From positions 7,566,200-7,630,199 of the forward strand of contig OY987232.1 in the NCBI GenBank assembly GCA_963920705.1: DNA of 64,000 nt, given 5' to 3'. This DNA comes from Odiellus spinosus (taxonomy: Eukaryota; Arthropoda; Arachnida; Opiliones; Phalangiidae). The notes below the pieces were generated by a model. It was not told the origin of the DNA. It ran no database searches and saw nothing but the letters and a program-made list of their open reading frames with translations. Shown here in pieces: positions 1-11,900 of the stretch. A program made the position numbers and the translations under genes. Position 1 is the stretch's first letter, and each line of letters opens with the position of its first letter.

Positions 1-1191
1 CAGGCTCTCTGTTAAAATGGAGTCGAAGGTTGACTTCAGCTCGCAAGTTACGGAAGTGTGCGTAGGGAAAATTTAGTGAGGTTCAAAATGGTGTAACTAT
101 TTTTTGGGAGTAAAGCGGTGTGTCGATCCGCCGCGATTTACGCCGGGCACTTGTTGTTCGTCGATTTTGCCTACCTTTCATACTTCCCTCCGAAGGGGGG
201 TTATTATATACCTCTGATGAAATACAGAAACATTCATTTTGCAAAATCCCTTAAAACGATACTGTCTTCGGTAAACATTTTTGCCAATTAATAAAGATAA
301 ATGAAGCGAATAATTGTTGACTAACCGAAAATGTTTCTTACCTTAAAATCAATTTCGCGGAACCACTCTCGCGAAACACGCTAGGTTGTCATCGAGGTGA
401 AACCCTAAATTAATAAAAAAAAAGTATTTAAAAAAAATAGCGAAATGTCTTAGGTTCACTATTACGACGCGACAAAGTTAAGGCTATTATGACGTTATTT
501 GTAATTTCAACCAATAAGCATTTAACAAAAAAACTCTTAAGTGTAATTATTCCAACTAGGCCATCACATAATCCATAAAAGGCAGCCGACCAACAAACCA
601 AAAAGACACTATATATAGCTTATTCCCAGGCACAATATTATTGACATATACTCAAATTATTAATTTCAAATTTCACGCTTTTAGCTCGGAGACTTTGAAT
701 ATTCATTCGGTTATTAAAGCTAGGCAAAAAACCAGGTCGCCCGTAAGAAACTACGAAGAAAAATATTGTTCATATTAATGCGTTTTGTTAAAAAATAAAA
801 TTTTATTTTATTTGCGGTTGCAAACATTCAATAGCACCGAGGGAGTACTAACCCGATTATTAGTATTTAAAGGCACTGTATATCGCTACGCTACTTTAAA
901 AAAATTCATATATCATTATCATTAACGTCACATAACCCACGGGGGTTAAGCGCAACAGATATTTTCACGACGTTCAAAATCAAAACAACTCCATAGAATT
1001 GTACTTTATTATAATTGCTGACATTGCGACGGGTTATTTTGGTAATTTCTCATTTATTAACGCCATAGTACATCTCAGTTTTATTTCCGCCCGTTTAAAA
1101 ACCGCTGTTGTCGGCAAAACAGCTAGCGGTTGACATTTTAGGAAACCGCAGCTACGCGGTACACCCGAAGTTTTAGTCAATCATCAACAAG
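1..1191. other. 3' flank of the ionotropic receptor gene, no feature recognised
   Basis: AT-rich DNA with no convincing reading frame, RNA gene or repeat on either strand. It lies downstream of the minus-strand receptor gene and would include its 3' UTR. The start (about 60-200) is more GC-rich, but I could not assign it to anything. Confidence 0.4.
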
Positions 1192-4100
1192 TCAGGATAG
1201 AGCAATTTGGGACCAGAAAAAAGTGCCAATAATGCAAAATATTGCCAACATCGACATAGAAATGATTCTAAGCTTTCCTTTGAAATAAAATACTATCAAC
1301 TCAATGACGAATGTCAAAATGGAGATCCAAGTGAAGCTGCTCCACAGATACAATAGGAAATAACCGTTCTTATTTTGCACAAACGTGTTAGGTTCTGATG
1401 GTTTCCATAAACAAAAAGATTATTCGGAAAACCCCCTTCCCGTGACGTGTTCAGTGTGAGAAAACTCCACATAACGCCGAATTCTGGCCAAGAAAAATCC
1501 TTAAATTTAACGCCGTTAAACGAAAACTGAAATTACCGATTGTGGCTACGTTCAGTAACACTAAACGGGCTCAGCGCTGAGCTCATCGGAGAGCGATTTT
1601 TCATTGAATGGTATTTCTGAATTTTCAGTTTCAACGTCACGATGTTCATGAGGCAGTCAAGGAAATCATCCGCTGGACGTAGGAATGAAGTTCTGATATA
1701 TTGATCTCAAATTTAATTAACTATATTTAAGTGGGAAATATTATAACTGAAATTTTAACATATTTTGACGAATGCTATCTAGTTATTTTAAATTTGTTAC
1801 GTAGCAAGCTTCATTTATATTTTTTGGTTAGATTCGATCGCTATTAGCAATTATTCTTTAAGCCTTTGCCACGAGGTAGAAACCGCCTTTTTACATCGTA
1901 TCAATATATTCGTTCAACAACTTCTGACGTAGCGTTGCCCAAAATACTCAACGGAAACTTATTTTCTAAAAACGTGTTCTTCCCGTTGAGAGTTACTGAA
2001 AGTAGCCGTTATGTTACTTACGAAATATTCAATTCATGAAGGAGTTTCTTGGGAAACGAACGGGAAACTAGAAAAGCGTTGGAGAACCAAGTACTTGGTC
2101 GGCGACTAATGTGAAGACGAGGTTTAGGTTCCGTATCGCGACACAGCTCCGGTAAAGCATCTCCGAAGCTAACGGGATCCGCAACCAATACGCTTTTACC
2201 ACTAGAAATGTCGTGGCGATAATCTTTCAACTTGTCCGTTTCGAATAGACCTTTAGTTCGTTCTACTTGTCGCCACAGTGCTTTTTCTTCGACGTTTTCC
2301 ACTTTCTTTAATAAAAAATCTAAGCTTGTACCGTTTGTTGTCGGAATTATATAACATAAAATATAATTAGTCTAGCCCAATAATATTTTCCCATTATGCC
2401 TAATATAATTATTTTGTAATGTTTATCTCCCCGATAAGATTGACCCATTGTTCAGTGAACCTAGATTGAAAACGTGACTTGAAAGGGAAACTTGGAGTTA
2501 AAACTGGAACAGCTTTTGAATTTATTTCCGCAGATTTGCCCATACCAAAAAACGTACTATAGAATTTTCAAACAATTACTATGAAGGTTTTTGGTGTTAA
2601 ATTAATTTATAAAATATGGTTAAGTTTGAATATAAGTGAAGGAAAGAATCGAACCAATCATATGAACCCAACAGCATCCAACTTCAATGTACGGTACAGA
2701 TATCACAATTTTTTTCCGACATCTGGATAGCCAGGTTTCTATCAAACACTATCGTGATAGAGCTGTTTGCTACTGAATTAATATGATTGACCAGAATTTA
2801 TACTTTCATGCAAACTTAATAAAACTTTAGAAATTAATTTAAGCATCAAAAACGTGTCTAATAATTGTCTGAAAATTCTAGAATACGTACTTGGCCCTGG
2901 GCAGTTACCGAAGAACGTTTTTGCGTAGTATTCCGTCTTCCCCCAGCCCCCCTTTAATTTAGCCACACTTACGCTGAAATACGCGTGGTATAGCGAGTTT
3001 TTAAAAATCAATGGCTGCAAATTAGGCCGATCTAGCAGGTCGCGATAATCATCAATCAAAAACGTTTTAGAAATGGATAGTTCGGCGTTGACATTCGCTC
3101 CTAAATGAATTTTCATGATCAGAAACGAAAATCTCCACAAAACGAGAAGTAATTTTGATCGACATGATTTGAATAAACGAAGGATGTCATTCGGATCTGA
3201 TAAGATTTTTAAAAAGAATTAAATATTAAAAACGTTATTAAATCCATGATTTAAAGAGAGCCTAAGAGGAAAATCGAATGCACAATTTTGTTGATAAAAC
3301 AGTAAGACAGTATAATAAAAAGTCCCTTACTCTAATTAAATGATTATTACAAAATCAGGATTTTTACCCATCTAGCATAGTTAAATCTTGTTCCACCAGC
3401 CAATCATAATATTGCTTTGGGAAAATCTTATTACATGATTTGTTAGATGGCGCCACTGTCTTCAACTGTGCTTCGAGAAAAACACTTTAATTTAAAATTG
3501 AATTTTTTTTGGAAAATGTGGTGCAACCTTTCGGGGTTTTCAGCTTATATAAATAATATTGTAATAAAAAGACGAGATTTAATTGGCTCGTGTTCCCCTT
3601 GTTTTCAAGCAGGGTTTAAATGGTGGTCGACAATTATATTCGAAATTTTAAAATACCTTTATTTCGTAATTCAACTATTTTGGAAACTTTTTTGTGCTAA
3701 ATAACTAAGGTCTAAGAAATCTAAAAAATAAGTTAAGGCGAATTACACACGATTTCTTTCAGTCTCATTTTGACGAAGAAACCTCTTACTCTTGAAGAAT
3801 TCTAGTATATCAGTTACCATTCCATACAGATAATCTCCGAAAGAAAATGCAGATGTTGGACTCGAAATATTTTCAATAATTCCGATATTGACGGATAGAA
3901 TAAATATTCCGAGTAGAATCGCGACAAAAACCTAACAAAATATACGTATATCTTTAACAAGTAGCGAAACTACAAATAGACGAAGACGTATACCATGGGA
4001 TTAGTTCTGAAGAATTGCTCGGCGGCGCTTCGAACAGTCGAAATGGGTTCACCGGAGAGCATGGCGATCGGAGCGGTAAATATCTCCGCCGAAAACGTGA

Positions 4101-4262
4101 AGTACTTAATTCGTTCGTACAAGGCACCAGCGGGATAAAAAATCGTATGACATTCGTCGTTATATATTTTACCGAGGAGACCGGTCCAAGAACCATTCTG
4201 TAAACGTTGGCTTCCGGTCAGGTCGACGCATCGAAATTCGTAGCTAAAATTAGTTCTCAATT
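1192..4262 (-). CDS. Divergent ionotropic receptor (IR/iGluR-like), 5' exons missing
   Basis: Probable ligand-gated channel of the protostome IR family, acting in the membrane of sensory neurons. Six exons chain with matching phases: 4262-3994, 3931-3790, 3196-2973, 2371-2022, 1692-1550, 1394-1192, about 443 residues, ending in TGA. Donors at 2972 and 2021 read GTAAGT. The first exon looks like the S1 half of the ligand-binding domain (NGSWTGLLGKIYNDE). The second carries a hydrophobic M1 (VFVAILLGIFILSV). The third has an M3-like segment ending ANVNAELS, where iGluRs have SYTANLA, followed by IDDYRDLLDRPNLQPL. The fourth is S2-like (GTSLDFL, ALW, GKSVLVADP). The last has M4 (ISILTFVIELIVFYF). 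The exon at 1692-1550 is the least certain; only phase and splice sites support it. The amino-terminal domain and signal peptide should lie above 4262 and were not found. Family assignment rests on motif order, not on a search. Confidence 0.62.
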
Positions 4263-4330
4263 CTTAGCGAAGGAACTGAGCGCGATTGCGTGATTCCAGC
4301 GTTTAATCTTAATGAACGAATAACTGAAGA

Positions 4331-4817
4331 GATAAAGATTAATAACAAAATCTAGACAAGTTCATAATCTAGACAAGTTCATAAGCGTCCTCTAACGTTC
4401 CAAAAAGTGAGAGCAAAAGCAAGGCTAGTAAAGAGACATGTTAAGCATACACTCCCAAGCCACGTGACTGTTTGGAGTCCAGGCTTGATTTCCAGAGCAC
4501 CACTATTTTTTAAGTTCTATTGACACCTGCGGATAGATGGCAGAGCTATCACATTCTATACCGTCATCAATTGAGTTGTCAGAAAAAATTTAATGACCGC
4601 GCTTGGTAAATCAAGCCCTAATTCCAAACAGTCACGTGGCTTGGCAGAGTCTGCTTAACATTTACTAGCCCAAAGCAAAAGTAGGAAATAACAAAGTCAC
4701 GCGCGCCTCCGTCTTCTTTATTCGTAGCAACCAAGCTCAAGGTATTGTTAGTTTGCCCGCACTGTTTGGCCGTTAGAGGACGTTTATAAGAGCCAGGTTT
4801 TGTTATTCATCTTTATC
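4331..4817. mobile_element. Foldback/MITE-like element with long inverted arms
   Basis: The two ends are inverted copies: GATAAAGAT then AATAACAAAA at the left and the reverse complement at the right, continuing through ATAAGCGTCCTCTAACG (4381-4397) against its partner near 4772-4790. A second, inner pair (about 4423-4495 against 4600-4674, sharing AAGCCACGTGACTGTTTGGA) continues the same hairpin. The left arm holds a 17-bp tandem duplication (ATCTAGACAAGTTCATA). No coding capacity. The element sits in or upstream of the 5' part of the receptor gene. No clear target-site duplication was seen. Confidence 0.7.
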
Positions 4818-5993
4818 AATTACCATACGGTGTTACATTGTTAATATATCTAGCGCTCGGAATTCGAGTAACTTTTGTTAATTGAATTTGAATAAGAGCA
4901 TCGTGAATTTCAATCCGTTCGCTAAAAAAAATATCCATTTCTTATTTGAGTTAACGTATATCCGAATTCGTACTTATTGTTAGAGGAAATTGATATACGA
5001 GTTATTCGCCGATCAGAACAATTTGAAACTCGAGTTTCTTCGCTGATTTTAACCCAAATTGAGATCTCGAAACTAGAATGTAGCAAATAAGTCGCTGTTC
5101 CTTTCAATTTAGATTAAAATATTTCCTTTTACACGAATTTTGAGAAACGTCATAATTCTATCTTCCCGTTATCCGTTCGAATAAACGCGTAATTTGTTAA
5201 TTAAACAAGCTTCAAAATTTTATCTCGGAATAATTCGTATCCATTTGATACTCGTCTGTTTATATAATTTGTGGTTTGATTTTAACGAACAATTTATAGG
5301 AGATTAAAATATCCGAATCCGAGCTCTAAATATCCCTGTTTAATTTAAATATAAATAAACCTGAAATTGTTGGAAGAAGTGAAATAAGAGAAGAAATCAA
5401 ATAGCATTCCAGTTCTGTCAAACGGTTGGCCAGTCATTGAGCAATTGATCGATGACCATGGCGGAGACTAACAAGGAGATAAGAAGAATTATGTAGTCGT
5501 CGCGATCGAGATTTGAGCCACCACGATCTTTGAATCTTTTAACCTTCGTGCAACTTATAAAATTACAATTTCAGGATGACCATAAAAAAAAACCCCAAAA
5601 CATTAGCGAAAAAAATGGGAAATTTTTCCTCGATTTATATATGAATAATGTTTTTAGAAATATAGAATAATATGTGACAATTACTATTGAAATTGTTGGA
5701 AAATAAAGGTTTCAAATATGAAGTTATAATAACATACGCTCTTCCAAAGAGATTTTGGTTCAATAATTTCAGGGTGAAAACTGCCTTATTTCTTATTTTA
5801 AAACCAAACAAAGTGAGCGGAAGGAAACTTGACTCAATTTCCTGAAACCTTTTCACTGAATTATTGTTTTTGGACGGCATTTCAATTAAAAAAATTAAAT
5901 TTAAATTTTGTAGTATTTTAGTGCTATATTCAAAACATGAGTGGAAATGCTCAAATATGAAAGAAATCTTAAAAAAAGGAAGTTATAGGAACT
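4818..5993. other. No confirmed gene
   Basis: AT-rich. The only item of note is a short minus-strand reading frame, about 5570-5418, with a hydrophobic stretch (YIILLISLLVSAMVI) ending in TGA. It could be a terminal or signal-peptide exon of a neighbouring membrane protein, but no splice partner was found, so it is not called as a gene. Confidence 0.35.
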
Positions 5994-6255
5994 TTAAAAG
6001 TTGAAAATGGGTTTAAATGTACGGTTAAGACACGAGATTAAGATTAAAATATATATAAAAATGATATTTATTTACATAATACAAATTGAGGAGACAGTTT
6101 CAACCGTGGTTATTCGTGGTTCGTAGATTGAATAACGAACCACGGCTCGAAACTGTCTCCTCAATTTGTATTATGTAAACATATATCAGTTCTATTTTTA
6201 TTTTAATCTTAATCTCGTGTCTTCTTCGTACATTTAAACCTATTTTTAACTTTTT
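5994..6255. mobile_element. Near-perfect palindromic foldback element (about 260 bp)
   Basis: Arms of about 115 bp face each other around a short centre near 6118-6130. Left and right share GTTTAAATGTACG, then GACACGAGATTAAGATTAAA, then ACATAATACAAATTGAGGAG and ACAGTTTC in inverted order. The structure would extrude as a long hairpin. There is no coding capacity, so a non-autonomous MITE or foldback transposon is the simplest reading. Confidence 0.8.
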
Positions 6256-6954
6256 AATAATTTCTAGATAATAAAAGTAATATAGTATTTATAGAAACCT
6301 ATAGTAACACATTCAAAATATAGGTTATGTGGTCACCCTGCAATTGATTAGCAATGTAGGACTTACGTGTATTACGCAAATAACTAATCGTTGAAAAGCC
6401 GAGACGTTCATCTTGTAAACTTCCTTAAACGCGTAATTTTCGCAAATAATCAGTAAAGATAACTAGAAGTACGCTACGTTCAATTAAGAGTCCCCATTTG
6501 ATTCATTTTTTTTCGTATGGTTGAGTCACTTCTGAGAAAAGTAACGGCAAATGAGAAAGATTAAGCGCTTTAACTATCGTCAAGTAGACGCTTACGTTCT
6601 GTACTGCCGCGCGCTTTTACACAAGAATACTCGTAACGGTCGGTATTTTTGGAACTTGACCGTGTTCATTAAACCTTTTCACAATCCAGAAAAAAAAAAA
6701 AAAAACACCAGCCTAGAAAAACAATTCGCGCTTATTTCGCGAGAGAAACATCGACCCAAAATAATAAGAATTTTCACCTACATACGATGGAAAACAGGCG
6801 AGTCACATTCCGAGTAATTGATATTTAAAGTATAAATCCATTATTTAATTAACGTACCCCCTTTTATTTAGGTATATCGTACGATGTAAAACAATAGTCG
6901 AGCACTCTTTAGAGTAGTCTAGAATCCGTGGAATAAAATTACGAATCAATATAT
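6256..6954. other. No feature recognised
   Basis: One plus-strand reading frame of 88 codons (6551-6817) is open but contains a poly-lysine run made by an A-homopolymer and shows no recognisable domain. I regard it as chance. Confidence 0.35.
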
Positions 6955-7410
6955 TTTCAGAAAATGATTAAATCACTGACGAAATCATGATATCGTCGGC
7001 GTAATCATCGGTATTATCACGATATTGTTGGCGAAATGACTATAATATTGGCGAAATCAAGATATCGTTTGTGAAATCAAGATAAAATTTGGCGAAATTA
7101 TGATATCGTCGGCGAAATTATGATATCGTCGGCGAAATCATGATATCGTTGGCGCGATCAAGATATCTCGGTGAAATCCTGATATCGTAGGCGAAATCAA
7201 GATATAATTTGGCCAAATCACGATACCTTTGACGAAATCAAGAAATCATTTGGCGAAATGACGATATCATGAGATCGTTGGCGAAATTGTCGGCGAAATC
7301 AAGGTATCGTCGGCGAAATCAAGATATCGTGATTATCGTCGGCGAAATCAAGACATCATTTGGCGAAATGATGATATCGTCGACGAAATCAAGATTTCAT
7401 TTGGCGAACG
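6955..7410. repeat. Minisatellite, about 20-bp unit (GGCGAAATCATGATATCGTC)
   Basis: About 20 diverged copies of a 19-21 bp unit built on GGCGAAATCAAGATATCGTC. Units differ by substitutions and small indels, so it is an old array. Each unit contains GATATC. It does not stay open in any frame. Confidence 0.85.
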
Positions 7411-7984
7411 TTCAATAAAGATTTCAATATTTGTACACTTTTTTCAGCTTTATAGTTTGCGATACTTTTGAATTTCCGGACTGCCCGAAGTTTTTATTTT
7501 TAAACATTTTATAATAATCCATGATCGTCTGTACGTGAAATACTCTCGAATGATTAGTTTTTGATTAGGCGATAAGATCGCTTTGTATAATATTGGTATA
7601 TCTTGAAACGGCATTGTTTTTCTCGAAATATTTAATTGATAATCGAATAATATTTTTCAATACTCGCAAATCATAAACATTAAAGTCAAATATGTAACGG
7701 AAAGAACTTAGAAGAAACGCGCGATATTCGATCGGTTTTTGGCTTCAGTTTGTATTTCAGATTTTATTTGAAATTGATTTATAACATTTTCATCACGCTA
7801 GTACAAATATGGATTTATATACTGTTCGAATGAAACCTTTGCAGTTTAGCTCGCGTGTTTGGGTGGGTGGGTTGAGGGCCATCACCAACACAAAATATTA
7901 AGAAGAGCCAAGCACCATTTAAGTAAAAACCAATTACGATTTAAGAGGGTCAGATGTTTTAAGTAGGACCAATGTCATCCCAAA
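7411..7984. other. No feature recognised
   Basis: AT-rich spacer between two minisatellites, with a short GGGTGGGTGGGTTGAGGG stretch near 7861. No gene seen. Confidence 0.35.
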
Positions 7985-8655
7985 AATTGTACCATTTTAG
8001 CTTAATTTAGTACCATGTTAAATTAATAGCCTCCCATTTCAAATTAATTGCCTATCATTTTAAATTAATTGCCCCCATTTTAAATTAATTGCCCCCATTC
8101 TTACTTAATTGACGATCAATTTAAATTAATTGCCTCTCATTTTTACTTAATTGACGAGCAATTTAAATTAATTGCCTCTCATTTTTACTTAATTGACGAC
8201 CAATTTAAATCTGTTGACGACCAATTTAACTTGATTGCCGACCAATTTAGCTTGATTGCCGACCAATTAAACTTGATTGCCGACCAATTAAACTTGATTG
8301 CCGACCAATTAAACTTGATTGCCGACCAATTAAACTTGATTGCCGAGCAATTAAACTTGATTGCCGAGCAATTTAACTTGATGGCTGAACAATTAAACTA
8401 AATTGCCGACCAATTTAACTAAATTGCCGACCAATTTAACTAAATTGCCGACCAATTTAACTAAATTGCCGACCAATTTAACTAAATTGCCGACCAATTT
8501 AACTTAATTGCCGACCAATTTAACATAATCGGCCACCAATTTAACTTAATCAACCCCCAATTTAACTTTATCGGCCACCAATTTAACTTAATCAACCCCC
8601 AATTTAACTTTATCGGCCACCAATTTAACTTAAGCGTCTACCAATTTAATTTTAT
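7985..8655. repeat. Minisatellite, about 20-bp unit (GACCAATTTAACTTGATTGCC)
   Basis: Around 30 copies of a 20-21 bp unit. The array evolves along its length: the left part reads TTTTAAATTAATTGCC, the middle CGACCAATTAAACTTGATTGC, and the right part alternates two unit types (ATCGGCCACC and ATCAACCCCC), a simple dimeric higher-order form. Confidence 0.9.
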
Positions 8656-8790
8656 TAGTTTGTTACATTTTTTGTTGATTTAAACTTCTAAATATGAATA
8701 TTAAGGGCTTTAGAAATAATGTTACTACAGTACCTGCCTGAAACTAATTAATCAAGGGAAAAATACCACCTGTGGTACGCCCCTGATGGT

Positions 8791-9402
8791 AAATTATGTC
8801 CCGCTGAATAGGGTGACCGCGTACAAATATCTGGGCGTCTGGTTTGACGAGCATCTGATCTGGAATCAGCAGATAAACTAAGTCTGCTCTGTTTTGGCTA
8901 GAACCTGTGGGTTAATCTATCACTGTAAAAATGTCGGTCGTTCCGCGAGCCATTCTATTTGAGGTTTACTTCACGCTATTTCACTCCAGTCTTTCTTATG
9001 GTCTGCCGGTTTGGGGTTACAATACTAACCGCCTACTGGTTCTTCAGAAACGAATTATACGTCTTATTTTTAATGTACCTTTTAGAGAACACACTAAACC
9101 CCTTTTCGATAATGCCCAACTATTAAATGTCAGGCAGCTTGTGAATTTCACATCTTTGGTATTCATTAAAAATGACTTAACCAAAATTACTAAATATAAC
9201 GTTAGCGAACGCTAGGCAGATATGATCTTAGAGTTCATGATATACTGAAATTAGCTGCCTGCAGGTCTAGTAAGAAAATCAACTTTCTTTTTTATATGGG
9301 AATGAAGCTATTCAATCTCCTCCCATGAGGTATCGCTTTAAGTAATAATCTGTTTGAATTTAAAAAACGATGTAAAAAGTTTTTGTTAGACCATTAAGAA
9401 AT
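8791..9402 (+). pseudogene. Non-LTR retrotransposon reverse transcriptase, C-terminal remnant
   Basis: Decayed C-terminal part of a LINE reverse transcriptase. The first frame reads YKYLGVWFDEHLIWNQQI, the conserved block after the palm of Jockey/CR1-type elements, and hits a TAA at 8878-8880. After a frameshift near 8930 comes LFEVYFTLFHSSLSYGLPVW and LQKRIIRLIFNV (8931-9215), another typical LINE tail motif. A third frame continues with MGMKLFNLLP and FEFKKRCKKFLLDH to about 9402. Two nonsense codons and two frame changes make it non-functional. No 5' region, endonuclease or poly(A) tail was found. The clade is inferred from motif flavour only. Confidence 0.8.
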
Positions 9403-9714
9403 CACCCCCAGAAGGAGTCGTAAGGCAAGCAAAAGTCTCTTGATTTTTTTTTTCCCAAAACGGTCCCGTGTAACTCGCGTAGCACCACCGTTAAACACCT
9501 CAAAGAAACGATAATTTAGGACAAGATGTCAGCTACCATATGTACGTCGGGTTAGACTTAGACGCCGCGAATAAAAAACCCGGCAGGGGCGTGAGCGTGT
9601 TTCGACGGCAGCGCGCCGAGTTTTTTCCCTAGGTAGCGGCGTAACGTATCGGCGGCGTTTATCGGCGTATGACGTCGCGTCTCTCAGCTCTCCCGTGAAC
9701 GACTGGGCACAATT
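9403..9714. other. LINE tail/spacer, no gene
   Basis: Contains a poly-T run and a comparatively GC-rich stretch (about 9560-9680, with several CG dinucleotides). Nothing coding was recognised. Confidence 0.35.
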
Positions 9715-10949
9715 TTTACCTCAGGGGGAGGTTTTACACTGGTCGTATCTGTGTGTGTGTGTGTGTGTGTGTGTCACTTCCTGTGTAAGCGGATATCCCG
9801 TGTAAACGGATATCACGTGACCGAGCTCGTGGAGCCAATTCCGTTTAACGGGAATTACCTCCTTTAAGCGTGGCTGCAACATTAAGTTTAAAGTGTCGTG
9901 CAATGATATGCAACAGGACGTCTCCAATCGCATATTATCAAATTCCACCATCCACTTGACGGTCAAACCTCGAAGGCGATTATACGCAATGGGACGTCTC
10001 CCACTGTTATAATCACCTCCGACCATCCCCACACCAAGGTCCAACCTCCAGTGTCCGATCTCAGCGGGCCATACTAGAGAGGCGTCCCTCACTAATATGG
10101 TCAACATCAACCTTCCACTCTCCAAACATCGCCCCACCAATGGGTAAATTAGTTTTGCATACCAAGCGCCTAGAGATCAAGAATCGTCTAGACATTGAAG
10201 GGAGGGGGTTTTCCTCCCAACTTCATGGCCACATTGCTCGATTAACAAAGCCCTTATATACTACCTTTATGAAGTGAATGCAAATGAGCCTTATGGTGTG
10301 ATATCGTTTAGGTAAATGAAACGCAATATTAATTTATATTATAATTAAAAATATCAAAATTGTTCAACTTAATCTAATTAATAATGTAGCCGAAAAATCA
10401 ATTTAAAATTCGAGATAGTTTAGAAGATATTTAAGAAATTGTCCAAAAATTTAAAGAAATTTGACCGTATAATAACCATCTTGAGTTGGCACCACAGGCT
10501 AAGCTGTTTTGCATATATCATTTAGTCCAAAAAGCAATGGTATAACGGGCAGTATAGGCTAAGGCTTGCTGCAAACTTGGGGTGGATTGAAGAATCTAAA
10601 TAAAGGTACGTTTACACGGGCATCCAAGATAGAATCGACATAAGATTTGAAGCTGAGGCGGATTCATACAAAATGTTAAACCTCTTAAGAAAAATTATAG
10701 TCGTGAAAACTCCCCTTGGACAGAAGTACAGTAGGTTACCCATGTTTAAAAAACAACAATTTTGAATAAAATGTTGGAAAAAAAAATTGGCTTCATTTTT
10801 CTCCACTATAAAACCAGGAAACATTTCCGATTATTTTCATAATCAAAAGAAGCCGTGTACAGTGAACTTCGTTAGCACACCAGGAGACAAGACGAGACCA
10901 GACGAAAGAGAGATATAATGACTTAATTGAGGAAATCAACCAGCGCAGA

Positions 10950-11900
10950 ATGTCCTTACCATTTGAAGTCAACAGAGCAGTGACACGGCTTTCATTTATC
11001 ACCAGAAAGAGACGGCCTGGCTACGAAGAGTTGAAACATGCAAGCAGAGAGTGTTTTCGGACTCGACATATGAGATACTTACAATCATTAAAAGCTCGAC
11101 AGTTCTTAAGACGCCCCCCGCGTGTCACCACCTTCCCGTGGTGGGGGGGGGTTGAGCTGAGTTCCTAGGCCTAAAGGACTCATGACTAAGAGTGACACAC
11201 TCCCTTTCTACTGAGTTGAGGTGTGATCGGTTTTGCCGGACGAAGTAGCCCCCGTGGAGAGGTTAAAGTCTCCTGGGTGTGTGAAGCTACTAAGGAGGTA
11301 CCTCCAATTATGTGATCACATCTCGGGCTCAGGCTTTGATTGGGTAGAGTTCTGGGGTGGATGGTGCGTTAGTGTCGAAGGAGCTCTCCGCTGTCGGCTC
11401 CCTAGGTCTTATGTTACCAAAGCCCCACCGAGTCGAGGACGACAGTCAAGCTCACTATGGGTTTGGTTGGTTCGCTCTGTACTTTGCTGACCACTTTCCA
11501 TGGATGTGGTTTTGCTGGTATTCACCTTCTCGGTCCTGGACGCGGTGATGATATGACGCCGTATATAGCGCTGTTATGTGAGAAACGATATAGCGCTTTA
11601 GAAATCTCCAATCTGAGTTCTTAAGACGGCCTCGTTATTGTAAACATAAAAGGAGCTATTCAAGTATAAATATTAACGGTATGGAAATTAGTCTATAATT
11701 TCAGTCTTAAAAATATTTTTTTTTTATCATAGGAGTGGAAACTAACGTCTTGTCAGCCGGTTTGGAAAATAACCTCTCGACCAGCTTCATCCTTGGATTC
11801 TTCCAATGACTGTGAACACTCGTATGATGAAAATATCAGTAATGGTCCTCTATTAACACGTCAAAACAAGAATTACAGACGAAAACTGTACCGGAAGTAA
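10950..11900 (+). pseudogene. Two-exon small basic protein, copy 1 (splice donor lost)
   Basis: Unrecognised protein of 108 residues. Exon 1 (10950-11108, 53 codons) starts MSLPFEVNRAVTRLSFITRK and continues RRPGYEELKHASRECFRTRH. Exon 2 (11733-11900, 55 codons plus TAA) starts EWKLTSCQPVWK and ends NKNYRRKLYRK. The same two exons occur at 60460-60844 with mostly conservative differences, which argues that the frame was coding. Phases agree (0/0) and the acceptor is TATCATAG. The frame also stays open upstream of the ATG for about 28 codons (YNDLIEEINQRR), so the true start could lie earlier. A TATA-like CTATAAAA lies at 10805-10812 and an AATAAA near 12137. Here the donor reads AG where the other copy has GT, and a 502-bp element sits next to it, so this copy is probably dead. 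After the TAA the frame is open for another 64 codons. Confidence 0.5.
11114..11615. mobile_element. 502-bp insertion with 13-bp target-site duplication
   Basis: The 13-mer AGTTCTTAAGACG occurs at 11101-11113 and again at 11616-11628. The homologous copy at 60611 has a single, unsplit version of this site. The insert is clearly more GC-rich than its host, starts CCCCCCGCGTGTCACC and has no terminal inverted repeat. A 13-bp duplication without inverted repeats fits a 5'-truncated non-LTR retrotransposon. The lack of a poly(A) tail would suit R1-like elements, but no reverse transcriptase remains to prove it. Confidence 0.8.

Noticed and set aside
3447..3704. 85-codon plus-strand frame
   Set aside because: Lies in the intron between receptor exons 3790 and 3196 on the opposite strand, with AT-driven composition and no domain.
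3954..4203. Small frames overlapping 3994-4262 in other frames and on the plus strand
   Set aside because: Shadows of the receptor S1 exon.
9721..10140. 139-codon minus-strand frame in repeat family A
   Set aside because: The frame is not kept in copy 2, it includes a translated GT microsatellite (HTHTHTH), and no domain is visible.
11233..11548. Two overlapping plus-strand frames in the 502-bp insertion
   Set aside because: Open because the insert is GC-rich; no reverse-transcriptase or other motif is visible, so not called as genes.
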